Below are positions 8,166 to 17,129 of a stretch of 64,000 nucleotides of DNA, in pieces. The notes beneath the pieces were generated by a model. It was not told the DNA's origin. It searched no databases and was given only the letters and a program-made list of their open reading frames with translations. The stretch is from SZUA-318 sp035477395 (lineage in GTDB: Bacteria > Gemmatimonadota > Gemmatimonadetes > Longimicrobiales > Gaopeijiaceae): NCBI GenBank assembly GCA_035477395.1, contig DATIKQ010000120.1:46137-110136 (forward strand). The letters run 5' to 3'. The stretch's first letter is position 1, and each line of letters starts with the position of its first letter. The position numbers and the translations under genes were made by a program.

Positions 8166-9560
8166 TCATCCGATCATCACATCCTCGCGCCCGAACCGAT
8201 AGGCCTGGGTCCGGCGGCCGGCCGCGGAGATCATGGCGGCCACGAGGGCCGCCGGCCCCACGCGCCCCACGAACATGAGCACGACGAGGACCAGCTTCCC
8301 CGCCGGGCTGACGGTGGGCGTGATCCCCGTGCTCAGGCCCACGGTCCCGAAGGCGCTGTGCGCCTCGAACACCAGGTTGATCAGGAACGCCCGGTCGTGA
8401 ACCTCCCCGCCGCCTTCCTCGGTCATGAGCAGGAGGAGGACCATCACCGCGAGGAACACGAGTCCGCCCACGGCGAGGCTCGCCGCCCTGCCCACGGTCT
8501 CGCGGGGGATGGAGCGGTGGAAGGCGGTGACGTCGGTGCGCCCCCGAAGCCTCGTCCAGAGCGCCAGGAGGAGCGCCACGGCCGTGGTCGTCTTGAGCCC
8601 GCCGGCGGTGCCCCCGGGCGATCCCCCCACCAGCATGAGCAGGATGGTGAAGAAGAAGGTGGGGTTGGTCACCTGCGCGTAGTCCGCCGTGCTGAACCCG
8701 GCGGTGCGCGGCGTGAGCGACATGAAGAGCGCATTGGCGACCTTGTGGAGCGCGGGAAGGTCGGCCAGGGCGTTGGACCACTCGAAGAAGAGGAAGTAGG
8801 CCCACCCCGCCATCAGGAGCGCCGATGTGGTCGCCAGGACGAGCCGGGTGTGAACGGAGAGCCGGGGGGCCCTCCCGCGCATCCAGGCGCGCAGGTCCTC
8901 CATGACGACGAACCCCAGGCCGCCGAGCACGATGAGCGCCCCGATCACCCCCAGCGTAAGGGGCGAGGTGCGCGCCGACATCAGGCTGTCCGGGAACAGG
9001 GAGAAGCCGGCGTTGCAGAATGCCGAGATGGAGTGGAAGAGGGCGGGCCAGACCGCCCCCAGCCCGCCGAATTCCTCCCGCCAGGCGACCCAGAGCCCAG
9101 CCGCCCCCACCCCCTCGACGAGGAAGGTCACCGCCACCACGGTGCGCAGGAGGGCGCGCTCGTCCACGTAGCGCAGGGGGACCGGCCCGCCCCCTCCCGC
9201 CTCCTCCAGGCTCAGGGAGGCCCGGCCCAGGCGCGCCACGGCGAGGCTGGTGAGGGAGAGGATTCCCAACCCTCCGAGCTGGATGAAGAGGAGGAGCCAG
9301 AGCTGGCCGAAAGGCGTGAGGAAGGTGCCCGGGTCCACCACCGTGAGCCCGGTCACGCACACGGCGCTCGTGGCCGTGAAGAGGGCGTCCACGAGGGACA
9401 GGGAGTCGCGGGTGTACATGCCCGGCAGCGCAATGAACCCCAGGGTGCCGACGAGGATGAGGCCCGCGAAGGAGGTGACGAAGAGCCTCGCGGGGGACGT
9501 GGTTCTCCTGAAGCCGCCATCCCGGGGAGCGGGAGATCCGCCCAGCGCGTCGAAGCTCAT
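8166..9560 (-). CDS. TrkH/KtrB family potassium uptake channel (KtrB-like)
   Basis: The 464-residue membrane protein has the four membrane-pore-membrane repeats of the SKT superfamily. Pore loops are visible as A-V-C-V-T-G-L, F-C-N-A-G-F, the region around G-G-S-P-G-G-T-A-G-G-L-K, and F-G-T-V-G-L-S-T-G. The first loop ends in the Val-Thr-Gly-Leu typical of KtrB. It sits immediately upstream of the KtrA-like gene and 1 bp downstream of a second channel gene. KtrB pumps are commonly Na+-coupled; that is family knowledge. Confidence 0.9.
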   Translation of the reverse strand: MSFDALGGSPAPRDGGFRRTTSPARLFVTSFAGLILVGTLGFIALPGMYTRDSLSLVDALFTATSAVCVTGLTVVDPGTFLTPFGQLWLLLFIQLGGLGILSLTSLAVARLGRASLSLEEAGGGGPVPLRYVDERALLRTVVAVTFLVEGVGAAGLWVAWREEFGGLGAVWPALFHSISAFCNAGFSLFPDSLMSARTSPLTLGVIGALIVLGGLGFVVMEDLRAWMRGRAPRLSVHTRLVLATTSALLMAGWAYFLFFEWSNALADLPALHKVANALFMSLTPRTAGFSTADYAQVTNPTFFFTILLMLVGGSPGGTAGGLKTTTAVALLLALWTRLRGRTDVTAFHRSIPRETVGRAASLAVGGLVFLAVMVLLLLMTEEGGGEVHDRAFLINLVFEAHSAFGTVGLSTGITPTVSPAGKLVLVVLMFVGRVGPAALVAAMISAAGRRTQAYRFGREDVMIG

Positions 9561-9561
9561 G

Positions 9562-11031
9562 TCAGCGGAAGCTGTGCCGCCGCTTCCACGTGTCGCGGTG
9601 GAACAGCACGAGGACGGTGTAGATCTCGAGCCTCCCCGCGAGCATGAGGAAGCTCAGGAGGGAGAGTTGCCAGGCGTTCATCCACCCGTAGTTGTCCGTG
9701 GCGCCCACCAGCCCGAAGCCGGGGCCCACGTTCCCAACAGCGGCCATGCACGCGCCCAGCGCCGTGAGCAGATCGAGCCCGGAGAAGGCCAGCGCCATGG
9801 TCCCGGCCAGGAGGAGGAGGAGGTACAGGAGGACGAAGCCGACCACGTTGGCCAGGACCTCCTCGCTCACCGGGGTTCTGCCCACGCGCGTGAGGAGGAC
9901 CGCCTTGGGGTGGAGGTGCTTGCGGATCTCGTTCGCGGTGGCCTTGAGGAGGAGGAGGACCCGGACGGCCTTGATCCCTCCACCCGTGGAGCCCGCCATC
10001 CCGCCCACGAAGAAGAGGGCGAAGAGCACGCCCTGCGCGCCCGGGATCCAGTGCTCGTAGTCGGCACTCACGAACCCCGTGGTGCTCACGATGGACGTCA
10101 CCTGGAATACCGCGTCTCTGAACCCCTCCTCCAGTCCGGCGGCCGTCACGGCATAGTCCCCTGCGCGGAGGTTCGCGGCCATGACGAGCCCCGTGGACAC
10201 GAGCACCACCATCATCAGGAACTTCCACTCCTGATTCCGCCAGTAGTCGAAGTGCCCCATGGCGGCTCGATAGTGGAGGGAAAAGTTCATGGCCGCCAGG
10301 CACATGAAGACGACGGTCACATACTGGAGGTAGGGTGACTCGAAGGCAGCCAGGGACGCGGTGCGGGTGCTGAAGCCCCCGGTCGCGAGGGTGGCGAACG
10401 CGTGGTTCACCGCATCGAACAGGCCCATCCCCCCGAAGAGATACAGCAGGATCTGGGTGCAGGTGAGCCCCACGTATACCAACCAGAGGAACTTGGCCGT
10501 CTGGGCGATGCGGGGCTGGAGGCGCTCCGGTGTGACCCCCGGGACCTCCGCGTCGAAGAGCTGCATTCCGCCCACGCCGAGATAGGGGAGCACCGCGATC
10601 ACCAGGACGATGATCCCCATGCCCCCCAGCCAATGCGTGAGGGAGCGCCAGAAGAGGATCCCGTGGGGGAGCGACTCGATGTCGCCGAAGACCGTGGCGC
10701 CCGTGGTGGTGAGCCCCGACATGGCTTCGAACATCGCCCTGGGGACCGACTCCTCCACGCCGGTGAGGAGGAAGGGGAGGGCGCCCAGGATGGACGAGGC
10801 CACCCAGGCGAAGGTGACCATGGCGAACCCCTCGCGGGGGGTGATGTCCCCCTTGAGGGCATGGAGCTTGTACAGAATGAGGCCCACCGCCGCCGTCACC
10901 GCCGCGGACAGGAAGATCCCGGCGGCATCACCGTCGCGGTACAGCAGCGCCACGCCGCCGGCGAGGAGCATGGCCAGGGCCATGACCAGCTGCAGGAGTC
11001 CCACCACGGCGGCCACGCGGCGGAGGCCCAT
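9562..11031 (-). CDS. trkH: TrkH-type potassium uptake channel
   Basis: The 489-residue integral membrane protein is the size of TrkH, with pore loops S-G-L-T-T-T-G-A (near residue 105), V-S-T-T-G-F and A-V-G-N-V-G-P-G-F-G near the C-terminus. The Thr-Thr-Gly loop and the extra N-terminal helices separate it from the KtrB-like gene downstream. It overlaps the trkA stop by one base and is probably its partner. Confidence 0.92.
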   Translation of the reverse strand: MGLRRVAAVVGLLQLVMALAMLLAGGVALLYRDGDAAGIFLSAAVTAAVGLILYKLHALKGDITPREGFAMVTFAWVASSILGALPFLLTGVEESVPRAMFEAMSGLTTTGATVFGDIESLPHGILFWRSLTHWLGGMGIIVLVIAVLPYLGVGGMQLFDAEVPGVTPERLQPRIAQTAKFLWLVYVGLTCTQILLYLFGGMGLFDAVNHAFATLATGGFSTRTASLAAFESPYLQYVTVVFMCLAAMNFSLHYRAAMGHFDYWRNQEWKFLMMVVLVSTGLVMAANLRAGDYAVTAAGLEEGFRDAVFQVTSIVSTTGFVSADYEHWIPGAQGVLFALFFVGGMAGSTGGGIKAVRVLLLLKATANEIRKHLHPKAVLLTRVGRTPVSEEVLANVVGFVLLYLLLLLAGTMALAFSGLDLLTALGACMAAVGNVGPGFGLVGATDNYGWMNAWQLSLLSFLMLAGRLEIYTVLVLFHRDTWKRRHSFR

Positions 11032-12374
11032 CAGGCGAAGAGCTCCTCGACCTGGGGGATGGCTCCCGGGAGGGCGAACACGATGACCTCGTCGCCGGGC
11101 CGGATGACGTCCTCGCCCCTCGGGATGATGATATCCGAGCCCCGGGTGATGGTGCCCACGATCCCGCCCGGGGGAAAGTGGAGGTCCTTGAGCGCCTTAC
11201 CGGCCACCGGCGTGCCAGCCTCCACGCGGAACTCAATGGCCTCGGCGGCGATCCCGGCGAGGCTGGCCACGGTCATCACCCGGCCCTTGCGCACGTAGCG
11301 CAGGATGGCGTTCACCGCAGACATGCGAGGGGAGACGGACGCGTCCACGCCGACGCGGGGGACCAGGCGCAGGTACTCGAACTTGTGCACGAGGCACACC
11401 ACCTTCCGGGCCCCGGCGGACTTCGCCACCAGGCTGGACAAGACGTTCGTCTCGTCGTGGCCGGTGGCGGCGACGAACCCGTCGATCCCGCTCACCCCCT
11501 CCATCTCCAGGAGCTCCAGGTCGGTGGCGTCGCCGTGGAGGACGAGCGCCCTGGGAAGGCGCTCGGCCAGCTCCACGCAGCGGCGCCGGTTTCGGTCGAG
11601 GATGGTGGTCTCCACGCCGTGCTCCGCCAGCCCCCCGGCGAGGAACTCCCCCTCCGCGCTCCCTCCGGCGATCATGACCCGGCTCAGGCGGAATCGGTCG
11701 TACCCCGCCAGGGGAGGGATCCCCTGTACCTGGGCGGTGGGGGCGAGGACGTAGAGGCGGTCGCCCGCCTCGATGCGGGTGTCGCCCCGGGGGATCATGG
11801 TCACGCCGTCCCGCACCACGGCCGCCGTGACGTAACGGTTCTCCCCCTGGATCCTCGCCATCTCGCTGAGGGTCCGCCCCGCCACGGGCGCGCCCTCCCG
11901 CACCTGGAGCCCGATGAGCTGAACCCGCCCCCCGGCGAAGTGGGCCACGTCCGTGGCCGCGGCGCTCTGCAGGAGTTGGAAGGTCTCCCAGGCGCACTCG
12001 CGCTCGGGGTTGATCATGAGATCGATCCCCATCTGCTCCCGGGAGAACACGCTGCCCCGCTCGTAGTACTCGGGGCTGGAGATCCGGGCGATGGCGAACT
12101 GGACCCCCAGGCGCTTGGCGGCCATGCAGGCGACGAGGTTCACCTCGTCCCTGCTGGTCACGGCCATGAGCATGCGGGCCCCGTGGACCCCGGCGCTCTC
12201 CAGCACGGAGAGGGAGGCGCCGTTCCCCGTCACGGTCATGACGTCGAGCTGCTTCGCGGCGAAGTCGGCCCGCTCGGGGTCGCCCTCGATGAGCACAACG
12301 TCCTGGCTCTCCTCCGACAGGCGCCGCGCCAGGTGGAACCCCACCTCGCCGGCGCCCACCACCAGCACTCTCAT
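11031..12374 (-). CDS. trkA: Trk system potassium uptake protein TrkA
   Basis: The 447-residue cytosolic protein has two tandem RCK units (N-C-N-C): a first Rossmann domain starting V-L-V-V-G-A-G-E-V-G-F-H and a second around residue 230 (V-M-I-A-G-G-S-A-E-G-E-F). TrkA binds NAD(H) and nucleotides and gates TrkH. It is the first gene of a five-gene minus-strand operon (trkA, trkH, KtrB-like, KtrA-like, pcm). Confidence 0.93.
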   Translation of the reverse strand: MRVLVVGAGEVGFHLARRLSEESQDVVLIEGDPERADFAAKQLDVMTVTGNGASLSVLESAGVHGARMLMAVTSRDEVNLVACMAAKRLGVQFAIARISSPEYYERGSVFSREQMGIDLMINPERECAWETFQLLQSAAATDVAHFAGGRVQLIGLQVREGAPVAGRTLSEMARIQGENRYVTAAVVRDGVTMIPRGDTRIEAGDRLYVLAPTAQVQGIPPLAGYDRFRLSRVMIAGGSAEGEFLAGGLAEHGVETTILDRNRRRCVELAERLPRALVLHGDATDLELLEMEGVSGIDGFVAATGHDETNVLSSLVAKSAGARKVVCLVHKFEYLRLVPRVGVDASVSPRMSAVNAILRYVRKGRVMTVASLAGIAAEAIEFRVEAGTPVAGKALKDLHFPPGGIVGTITRGSDIIIPRGEDVIRPGDEVIVFALPGAIPQVEELFA

Positions 12375-12487
12375 GCAGCATCTCCCTGGGGGCCGGCCCC
12401 CGGGGGGCGGGCAGGCGGGATCGTCGTTGGGATGAAGCTAGTGGCGGCGCCCTCCAGGTCCATAGCGGCGTGGGCGGCCCGTCGGCG

Positions 12488-12518
12488 TTGCGCCCCCGCG
12501 GGGACGGAGGTGTATTTT
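12488..12518 (+). promoter_or_regulatory. Possible tRNA promoter
   Basis: TATTTT at 12513-12518 lies 9 bp before the mature tRNA 5' end, an ideal -10 position, with TTGCGC 19 bp upstream as a weak -35. The AT-rich hexamer stands out in very GC-rich DNA. The -35 match is poor. Confidence 0.35.
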
Positions 12519-12527
12519 CAGGCCTGA

Positions 12528-12601
12528 GGGCCCGTAGCTCAGCCGGTCAGAGCAGTGGACTCATAATCCATCGGTCGTGGGTTCGAACCCCACCGGGCCC
12601 A
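12528..12601 (+). tRNA. tRNA with CAT anticodon (elongator Met or lysidine-modified Ile2)
   Basis: A complete 74-nt cloverleaf: 7-bp acceptor stem GGGCCCG/CGGGCCC with discriminator A, D arm with GCTC/GAGC, anticodon loop CTCATAA with anticodon CAT at 12562-12564, and T arm GTGGG-TTCGAAC-CCCAC. The 3' CCA is not encoded. A G1-C72 pair and the absence of three stacked G-C pairs in the anticodon stem rule out initiator tRNA. Elongator Met and Ile2 (modified by TilS) cannot be told apart with confidence. Confidence 0.95.
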
Positions 12602-12638
12602 TTACAGGCCGGTCGTCGTCCTCGCCGCGGGGCGGCGC

Positions 12639-13007
12639 TCAGCCGTCCTCGCCTTCCGGGGGGCGCCGCAGTCGCTTCGTCTGGCCCTTGCGGCGCTTGG
12701 CCTCCAGGCGGCGGCGCTTCTCCGACTTGGGGACCCGCGTCGACACCCGGGGCTCGGGGCGGTGGTTGCGCGCCTCCAGGCGGGCCCTGAGCCGCGCCAG
12801 CGCCACCTCCCGGTTCCGGTGCTGGCTCCGCTCTTCCCGGGCCACGACCCGCACCCCCGTGGGGAGGTGGACGACCCGCACCCCGCTCTCCGTCATGTTC
12901 TGGTGCTGCCCCCCGGGCCCCCCGGCGCGGAACGTCTCCACCCGGCATTGGGCCAGGAGCTCCTCGTCGGAGTCGGGGATGGGGAAGGGGGTGGGCGCTC
13001 CGTCCAT
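12639..13007 (-). CDS. GGQ-domain peptide chain release factor-like protein
   Basis: A 122-residue protein made of a single RF-1 catalytic domain. The G-G-P-G-G-Q motif near residue 30 is the peptidyl-tRNA hydrolysis loop, and a basic, Arg/Lys-rich tail follows, as in ArfB (YaeJ) and related stop-codon-independent release factors that bind empty mRNA channels. ArfB-type ribosome rescue is likely but unproven; the RF-H group is an alternative. The ATG at 13007 starts just before the conserved region; an upstream in-frame ATG lacks similarity. Confidence 0.85.
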   Translation of the reverse strand: MDGAPTPFPIPDSDEELLAQCRVETFRAGGPGGQHQNMTESGVRVVHLPTGVRVVAREERSQHRNREVALARLRARLEARNHRPEPRVSTRVPKSEKRRRLEAKRRKGQTKRLRRPPEGEDG

Positions 13008-13153
13008 GCCTCTAAGATGGCCGCAGGCGGGGCCGGGAGGCCATGGCACATCCCGGCTCGCGTGGGTACTCTTGGGCGCGCCGCACGCCTCGCGACCGAC
13101 GCCGCCCCGCGCACGCCGCCGGTCCCTTCCGCAAATACGCCGACCCGCCCTCC

Positions 13154-14233
13154 ATGATCTTCGACCGCACCGAGCAGAACCCGGGCGCCCGGTTCATCTT
13201 CCTCCTCGCCTCCCTCATGGTGGTGGTGTACGGCGTGAAGTTCGCGGCGCCCGTGCTGGTCCCGTCGGCGATGGCGCTCTTCCTGGCCATCCTGAGTCTC
13301 CCGGTGATGACCTTCCTGCGCCGCCATCGCGTGCCGGGTTGGCTCGCGCTCACCGTGAGCATCCTCCTCAACGTGGGGGTCTTCGGGCTCGTACTGCTGC
13401 TGGCCGCCGGGTCGGTGGTCCAGTTCCAGGAGCGGATCCCCGAGTACGCCCAGAGCCTGAACGCCCTCCAGGTCATCTTCATCCAGGCGCTGGAGTCCCG
13501 CACCGGGCTCACGATCGGGGAAGCGGGTGGGCCGGCCCTGGTCAACCCGGCATTCATCGTGGACCTGGCCCGCCGCGCCGTGGGGTACTCGTTCCAGTTC
13601 GCCTCCACCACCGTGCTCGTGTTCATCGTCATGAGCTTCATGCTCAGCGAGGCCACGATCTTCCCGGACAAGATCCGCTTCCTGAGGGGAGGGGTGGTGC
13701 CCATGAACGAGCGTGCCACCCGGGTGGTCGAGCAGGTCCAGAGCTACCTGCGCATCAAGACCGCCATCTCCGCAGCCACCGGGATCCTCCTGGGGGCGTG
13801 GTGCTGGTTCCTGGACCTGGACTTCCCCGTGCTCCTGGGACTGACGGCGTTCATCCTGAACTTCGTGCCCACCGTGGGGTCCATCCTCGCGGCGGTCCCC
13901 GCCATCCTCCTGAGCCTCGTGATCTACGGCTCCCCAGGACACGCGCTCGCGGTCGCGGGAGGGTACCTGACGGTGAACATGACCCTCGGCAACATCCTGG
14001 AGCCCCAGCTCCAGGGGCATCGGCTCGGTCTCTCAACGGTCGTGGTGGTGCTCTCGCTGCTCTTCTGGGGGTGGGCGTGGGGTCCGATCGGTGCGCTCCT
14101 CTCGGTGCCCCTGACGAACATGGTGAAGATCTGGATGGAGAACACGAAGGACCTGCAGTGGGTCGCGGTGCTCCTCGACTCGCGGGCCCCGAAGATGCCT
14201 CCGGCGGGCGGTTCTCAGCCCGCGGCGCCCTAG
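13154..14233 (+). CDS. AI-2E family (PerM-like) transporter
   Basis: The 359-residue polytopic membrane protein matches the AI-2E/PerM family: paired N-terminal helices (residues 10-60), a long amphipathic central segment, and a C-terminal membrane block with P-T-V-G-S near residue 240 and G-x-x-L-G-N-I-L-E-P, a hallmark of the family. Substrates vary or are unknown in most members, so autoinducer export should not be assumed. The ATG at 13154 is preferred because the 37 codons upstream are Arg/Pro-rich shadow sequence. Confidence 0.9.
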   Translation: MIFDRTEQNPGARFIFLLASLMVVVYGVKFAAPVLVPSAMALFLAILSLPVMTFLRRHRVPGWLALTVSILLNVGVFGLVLLLAAGSVVQFQERIPEYAQSLNALQVIFIQALESRTGLTIGEAGGPALVNPAFIVDLARRAVGYSFQFASTTVLVFIVMSFMLSEATIFPDKIRFLRGGVVPMNERATRVVEQVQSYLRIKTAISAATGILLGAWCWFLDLDFPVLLGLTAFILNFVPTVGSILAAVPAILLSLVIYGSPGHALAVAGGYLTVNMTLGNILEPQLQGHRLGLSTVVVVLSLLFWGWAWGPIGALLSVPLTNMVKIWMENTKDLQWVAVLLDSRAPKMPPAGGSQPAAP

Positions 14234-14238
14234 GAAGC

Positions 14239-14775
14239 ATGCCGAGGATCCAGTTCCCGGAGCTTCCGGACCGCGGCCGTGTGTGGGTGTTCCCGGCCTC
14301 GCGCCCACTCGCCGAGGACGAGGAGCGGCGCCTGCTGACGGAAGTGGACGCCTTCCTGGACGGATGGGCGGCCCACGGCGCGCCCCTCCGCTCGGCGCGG
14401 GAGATGGTGGAGGGGTGGTTCCTCCTCGTGGGCGTGGACGAGGACGCGTCCCGGCCGTCGGGGTGCTCCATCGACGCGCTCGTGAATCGGCTCGAGGCGC
14501 TGGGCGAGGCGCTGGGCGTGAGCCTCGTGGACCGTGCCCCGGTCTGGTACCGGGCGGACTCGGAGATCCGCCGCGTGAACCGCCAGGAGTTCAAGGAGCT
14601 GGCGAGGACAGGGGCGGTTGACCCCGACACCCGGGTCTTCGACACGTCGCTCATCCGCCTCGAGGCACTCCGGGCCGAGGGGCTCGAGCGAGCCGCGCGG
14701 AAGAGCTGGCACGGCTTCGCGTTCTTCCGGGACGCGGGGGTGGCCGGGCCGGGCGGCGGCGCGGATCGAGGCTAG
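14239..14775 (+). CDS. Conserved hypothetical protein, often mislabelled 'ABC transporter ATPase'
   Basis: A 178-residue cytosolic protein with F-P-x-L-P-D-x-x-R-V-W-V-F near the start, G-C-S-I-D-A-L-V-N-R-L near residue 75 and an E-F-K-E-L-A-x-x-G block near residue 118. This pattern recalls a short family seen mainly in Bacteroidota, whose database name 'ABC transporter ATPase' is wrong: no Walker A or signature motif is present. Its function is unknown. It starts 5 bp after the AI-2E gene and ends 2 bp from the convergent YheT gene. Confidence 0.65.
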   Translation: MPRIQFPELPDRGRVWVFPASRPLAEDEERRLLTEVDAFLDGWAAHGAPLRSAREMVEGWFLLVGVDEDASRPSGCSIDALVNRLEALGEALGVSLVDRAPVWYRADSEIRRVNRQEFKELARTGAVDPDTRVFDTSLIRLEALRAEGLERAARKSWHGFAFFRDAGVAGPGGGADRG

Positions 14776-14776
14776 C

Positions 14777-15781
14777 TCAGGCGGCTCCCAGCGTCTCCGC
14801 CAGGAAGCGCGCTCCCTCCTCGTCGCCCCAGTACCGCGGCGCCCAAGAAGGACCCTCCAGGAACCCCACGTGCCCCCCCAGGGGGTGCACCACGGCCGTG
14901 ACGGTGGGGTTGGCCTCCAGCGCTGCGCGGGGGAAGGCGTCCGGAGGTAGGAACGGGTCGTCCAGCGCGTGCAACACGAGCGTGGGGATGCGGATCCCGG
15001 CCACGAACGCCGCGCCGCTGCAGAGGCGGTAGTACTCGGAGGCGTCGCGGAAGCCGTGGATGCGGGCGGTGGCGGCGTCGTCGAACTCCCGGAGCGTGCG
15101 CGAGGCAAGCACGGCCTCGAGGTCCACGAGCCCCTCCAGGAGGTCGGCCTTGGCGCGTACCTTGCGCTTGAGGGAGCGGAGGAAATACCGGGTGTAGGCT
15201 CGGCCCATGGGCGTGCGGTCGAGGAGGTCGCATCCGGCGCCCAGGTCCATGGGCGCGGAGAACGCCACGGCGGCGTCGAGGAGCCCGGCGCCTCCGTCCT
15301 CGCGTTCGCCGAGGAGCTTGAGGAGCACGTTTCCGCCCAGGGAGAACCCGAGCGCGCCAAGGCGCCGGCCGGGGAAGTCGCGGCGGAGCCGCGTCAGGAC
15401 CAGAGCCGCGTCCGAGGTCTCGCCGGAGTGGTAGAGCCGGGGGAGGCGGTTCATCTCCCCGCTGCAGCCGCGGAAGTTCATGGCCACCGGCCGGATCCCC
15501 CGCGCCAGCAGCTCGCTGCAGACGTTCAGGACGTAACTCCGGTCGGAGCCGCCCTCCAGCCCGTGGAGGAGGAGCGCCAGGGGCGCGCCGGGCCCCGGGT
15601 CGGGCCCCAGGTCGAGGTCCAGGAAGTCCCCGTCCGGAAGCTCCCACCGTTCGCGCACCATCGCAGCGCCGCGTGCCGACCGGAGGAACCGCGCCAGCAG
15701 GGTCTGGGCGTGAGGGTTCGTTGCCCACCCCGCGATGCGGAAGGGCCGGGCGCGGAAAGGCGGGCGGGAGGTGGTCGTCAT
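14777..15781 (-). CDS. YheT-family alpha/beta hydrolase
   Basis: The 334-residue protein carries the YheT features: the N-terminal R-P-F-x-x-A-G-W-A-T-N-P-H-A-Q-T-L block, oxyanion-region L-L-H-G-L-E-G-G near residue 73, nucleophile G-F-S-L-G-G-N, Asp in D-D-P-F-L and the catalytic His in G-G-H-V-G-F near the end. Relatives hydrolyse esters, but the natural substrate is not settled. The ATG at 15781 is preferred over an upstream start lacking the conserved pattern. Confidence 0.88.
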   Translation of the reverse strand: MTTTSRPPFRARPFRIAGWATNPHAQTLLARFLRSARGAAMVRERWELPDGDFLDLDLGPDPGPGAPLALLLHGLEGGSDRSYVLNVCSELLARGIRPVAMNFRGCSGEMNRLPRLYHSGETSDAALVLTRLRRDFPGRRLGALGFSLGGNVLLKLLGEREDGGAGLLDAAVAFSAPMDLGAGCDLLDRTPMGRAYTRYFLRSLKRKVRAKADLLEGLVDLEAVLASRTLREFDDAATARIHGFRDASEYYRLCSGAAFVAGIRIPTLVLHALDDPFLPPDAFPRAALEANPTVTAVVHPLGGHVGFLEGPSWAPRYWGDEEGARFLAETLGAA

Positions 15782-15933
15782 GGTCAGGGGCGGTTCCGAC
15801 AGGTTCGGGGGGGAAGGTAGCGGAACGCCGGGCGCCTCCACACGGGCCGGACTGGACGCGGGAGGCGCCTCCCGAGAGCTTGGCGGGACGCGCTGCGCGG
15901 AGCGTGCTGACCACGGCGAGCGGGGGATTGCGC

Positions 15934-17067
15934 ATGGGTCCGACGAGGCGACGAGGGAGGGCGGCGGTGCTGGGCGCGGCGGGAGTCGCCCTCTGCCTGG
16001 CCGCTGCGCCGTCCCTCGGGGCCCAGGAAGGGGGCGAAGAGCCTGCGGGCGCGCCCACCCCGCGCTGGCTCCGCTGGGGATGGCAGCGCACCGACCTCCT
16101 CCGGTACAACCGTGTGGAGGGTCTCTCCGTCGGCGCCCGGGCCCAGGTGTACCCCGGAACGCCGGCAGGCCCCGTGACGGTGGGTGCCACGCTGCGCCTG
16201 GGGAGCGCCGACCGGGTGGCCAATGCCCGCCTCGACCTCACCCACGAAACGCTGGCGCGGCGACTGACTCTCAGCGCCCACCGGGAGCTGGCGGCGGTGG
16301 AGGAGGGTGAGCGCCACCTCGGGCTCGCGAACTCCCTGACGGCGCTGGTCGCCGGGCGCGACGACGGGGACTACTACCGGAGGAGTGGCGTCGCCCTGGA
16401 GTGGACACCGCCCTCCGCGTGCCCCAGGAGCTTCGCCTTCCGCGCCTGGGCAGAGCGGCACGAGCGGGTGGATGCCTCCACCGACTTCGCCCTGGCGCGC
16501 GTCGCCGACGACGGGTGGCGCTTCCGGCCCAACCTCGTCGCCAGCGACGGGTGGGACGCCGGGGCGGCCCTGACGCTCTCCCCCCGGTGGGGGACCGACC
16601 CCACAGCACCGCAGGCCGGCGTGGAGGGGACGCTCCGGATCGCAGGCGGAACGTGGGCGTACCGGTCCCTCTCGCTCGGTGGAAGAGGCATCCTGCCTCT
16701 GGCCCCCCGCGTGCGCCTGGACCTCCAGGCAGGCGGGGGCTCGAGCTGGGGCGATCCGCCCCCGCAGCGCCGCTTCGCCGTGGGTGGACCGGGGACGCTC
16801 CGGGGATTCGACCCCTACGCACTCTCGGGTCCGGCCTTCGCCCACGCCCGGGTCGGCCTCTCCCGCCAGTGGCCCTTCGGGGTGGTGAGCCTCTTCTCCG
16901 ACGCGGCGTGGGCCGGGGAGGCGGACGTGTTCGCGCTCTCCGAGGCCATCGCGTCCGCGGGGGTGGGGGTGGCCATCGCCGACGGGCGCATCCATGCCGA
17001 CGCCGCCTGGGGGGTGCGGGGGTCGGCGAGCTTCCGGCTGGAGCTCTATCTGGACGGGCCTCCCTGA
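15934..17067 (+). CDS. Outer-membrane beta-barrel protein, Omp85-like C-terminal region
   Basis: The 377-residue protein has a signal peptide ending at G-A-Q-E (about residue 30). Alternating hydrophobic strands follow to the C-terminus. Around residue 290, V-G-G-P-G-T-L-R-G-F-D resembles the G-G-x-x-S-L-R-G-Y motif of the Omp85/FhaC barrel L6 loop. There is no clear POTRA domain, so it is not BamA itself. It lies 62 bp upstream of the M1 peptidase lipoprotein gene on the same strand. Cargo or partner is unknown. Confidence 0.65.
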   Translation: MGPTRRRGRAAVLGAAGVALCLAAAPSLGAQEGGEEPAGAPTPRWLRWGWQRTDLLRYNRVEGLSVGARAQVYPGTPAGPVTVGATLRLGSADRVANARLDLTHETLARRLTLSAHRELAAVEEGERHLGLANSLTALVAGRDDGDYYRRSGVALEWTPPSACPRSFAFRAWAERHERVDASTDFALARVADDGWRFRPNLVASDGWDAGAALTLSPRWGTDPTAPQAGVEGTLRIAGGTWAYRSLSLGGRGILPLAPRVRLDLQAGGGSSWGDPPPQRRFAVGGPGTLRGFDPYALSGPAFAHARVGLSRQWPFGVVSLFSDAAWAGEADVFALSEAIASAGVGVAIADGRIHADAAWGVRGSASFRLELYLDGPP

Positions 17068-17129
17068 TACAGGCACGTTTGCGGTGCCCCGGCCCGTGGG
17101 GCGCACCTCCGGTCCGCCAGGAGATCTCC

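Noticed and set aside
12528..12601. Initiator tRNA-fMet
   Set aside because: Position 1-72 is a G-C pair and the anticodon stem lacks the three consecutive G-C pairs of initiators.
14239..14775. ABC transporter ATPase, the usual database label for this family
   Set aside because: There is no Walker A, Walker B or L-S-G-G-Q motif in the 178 residues.
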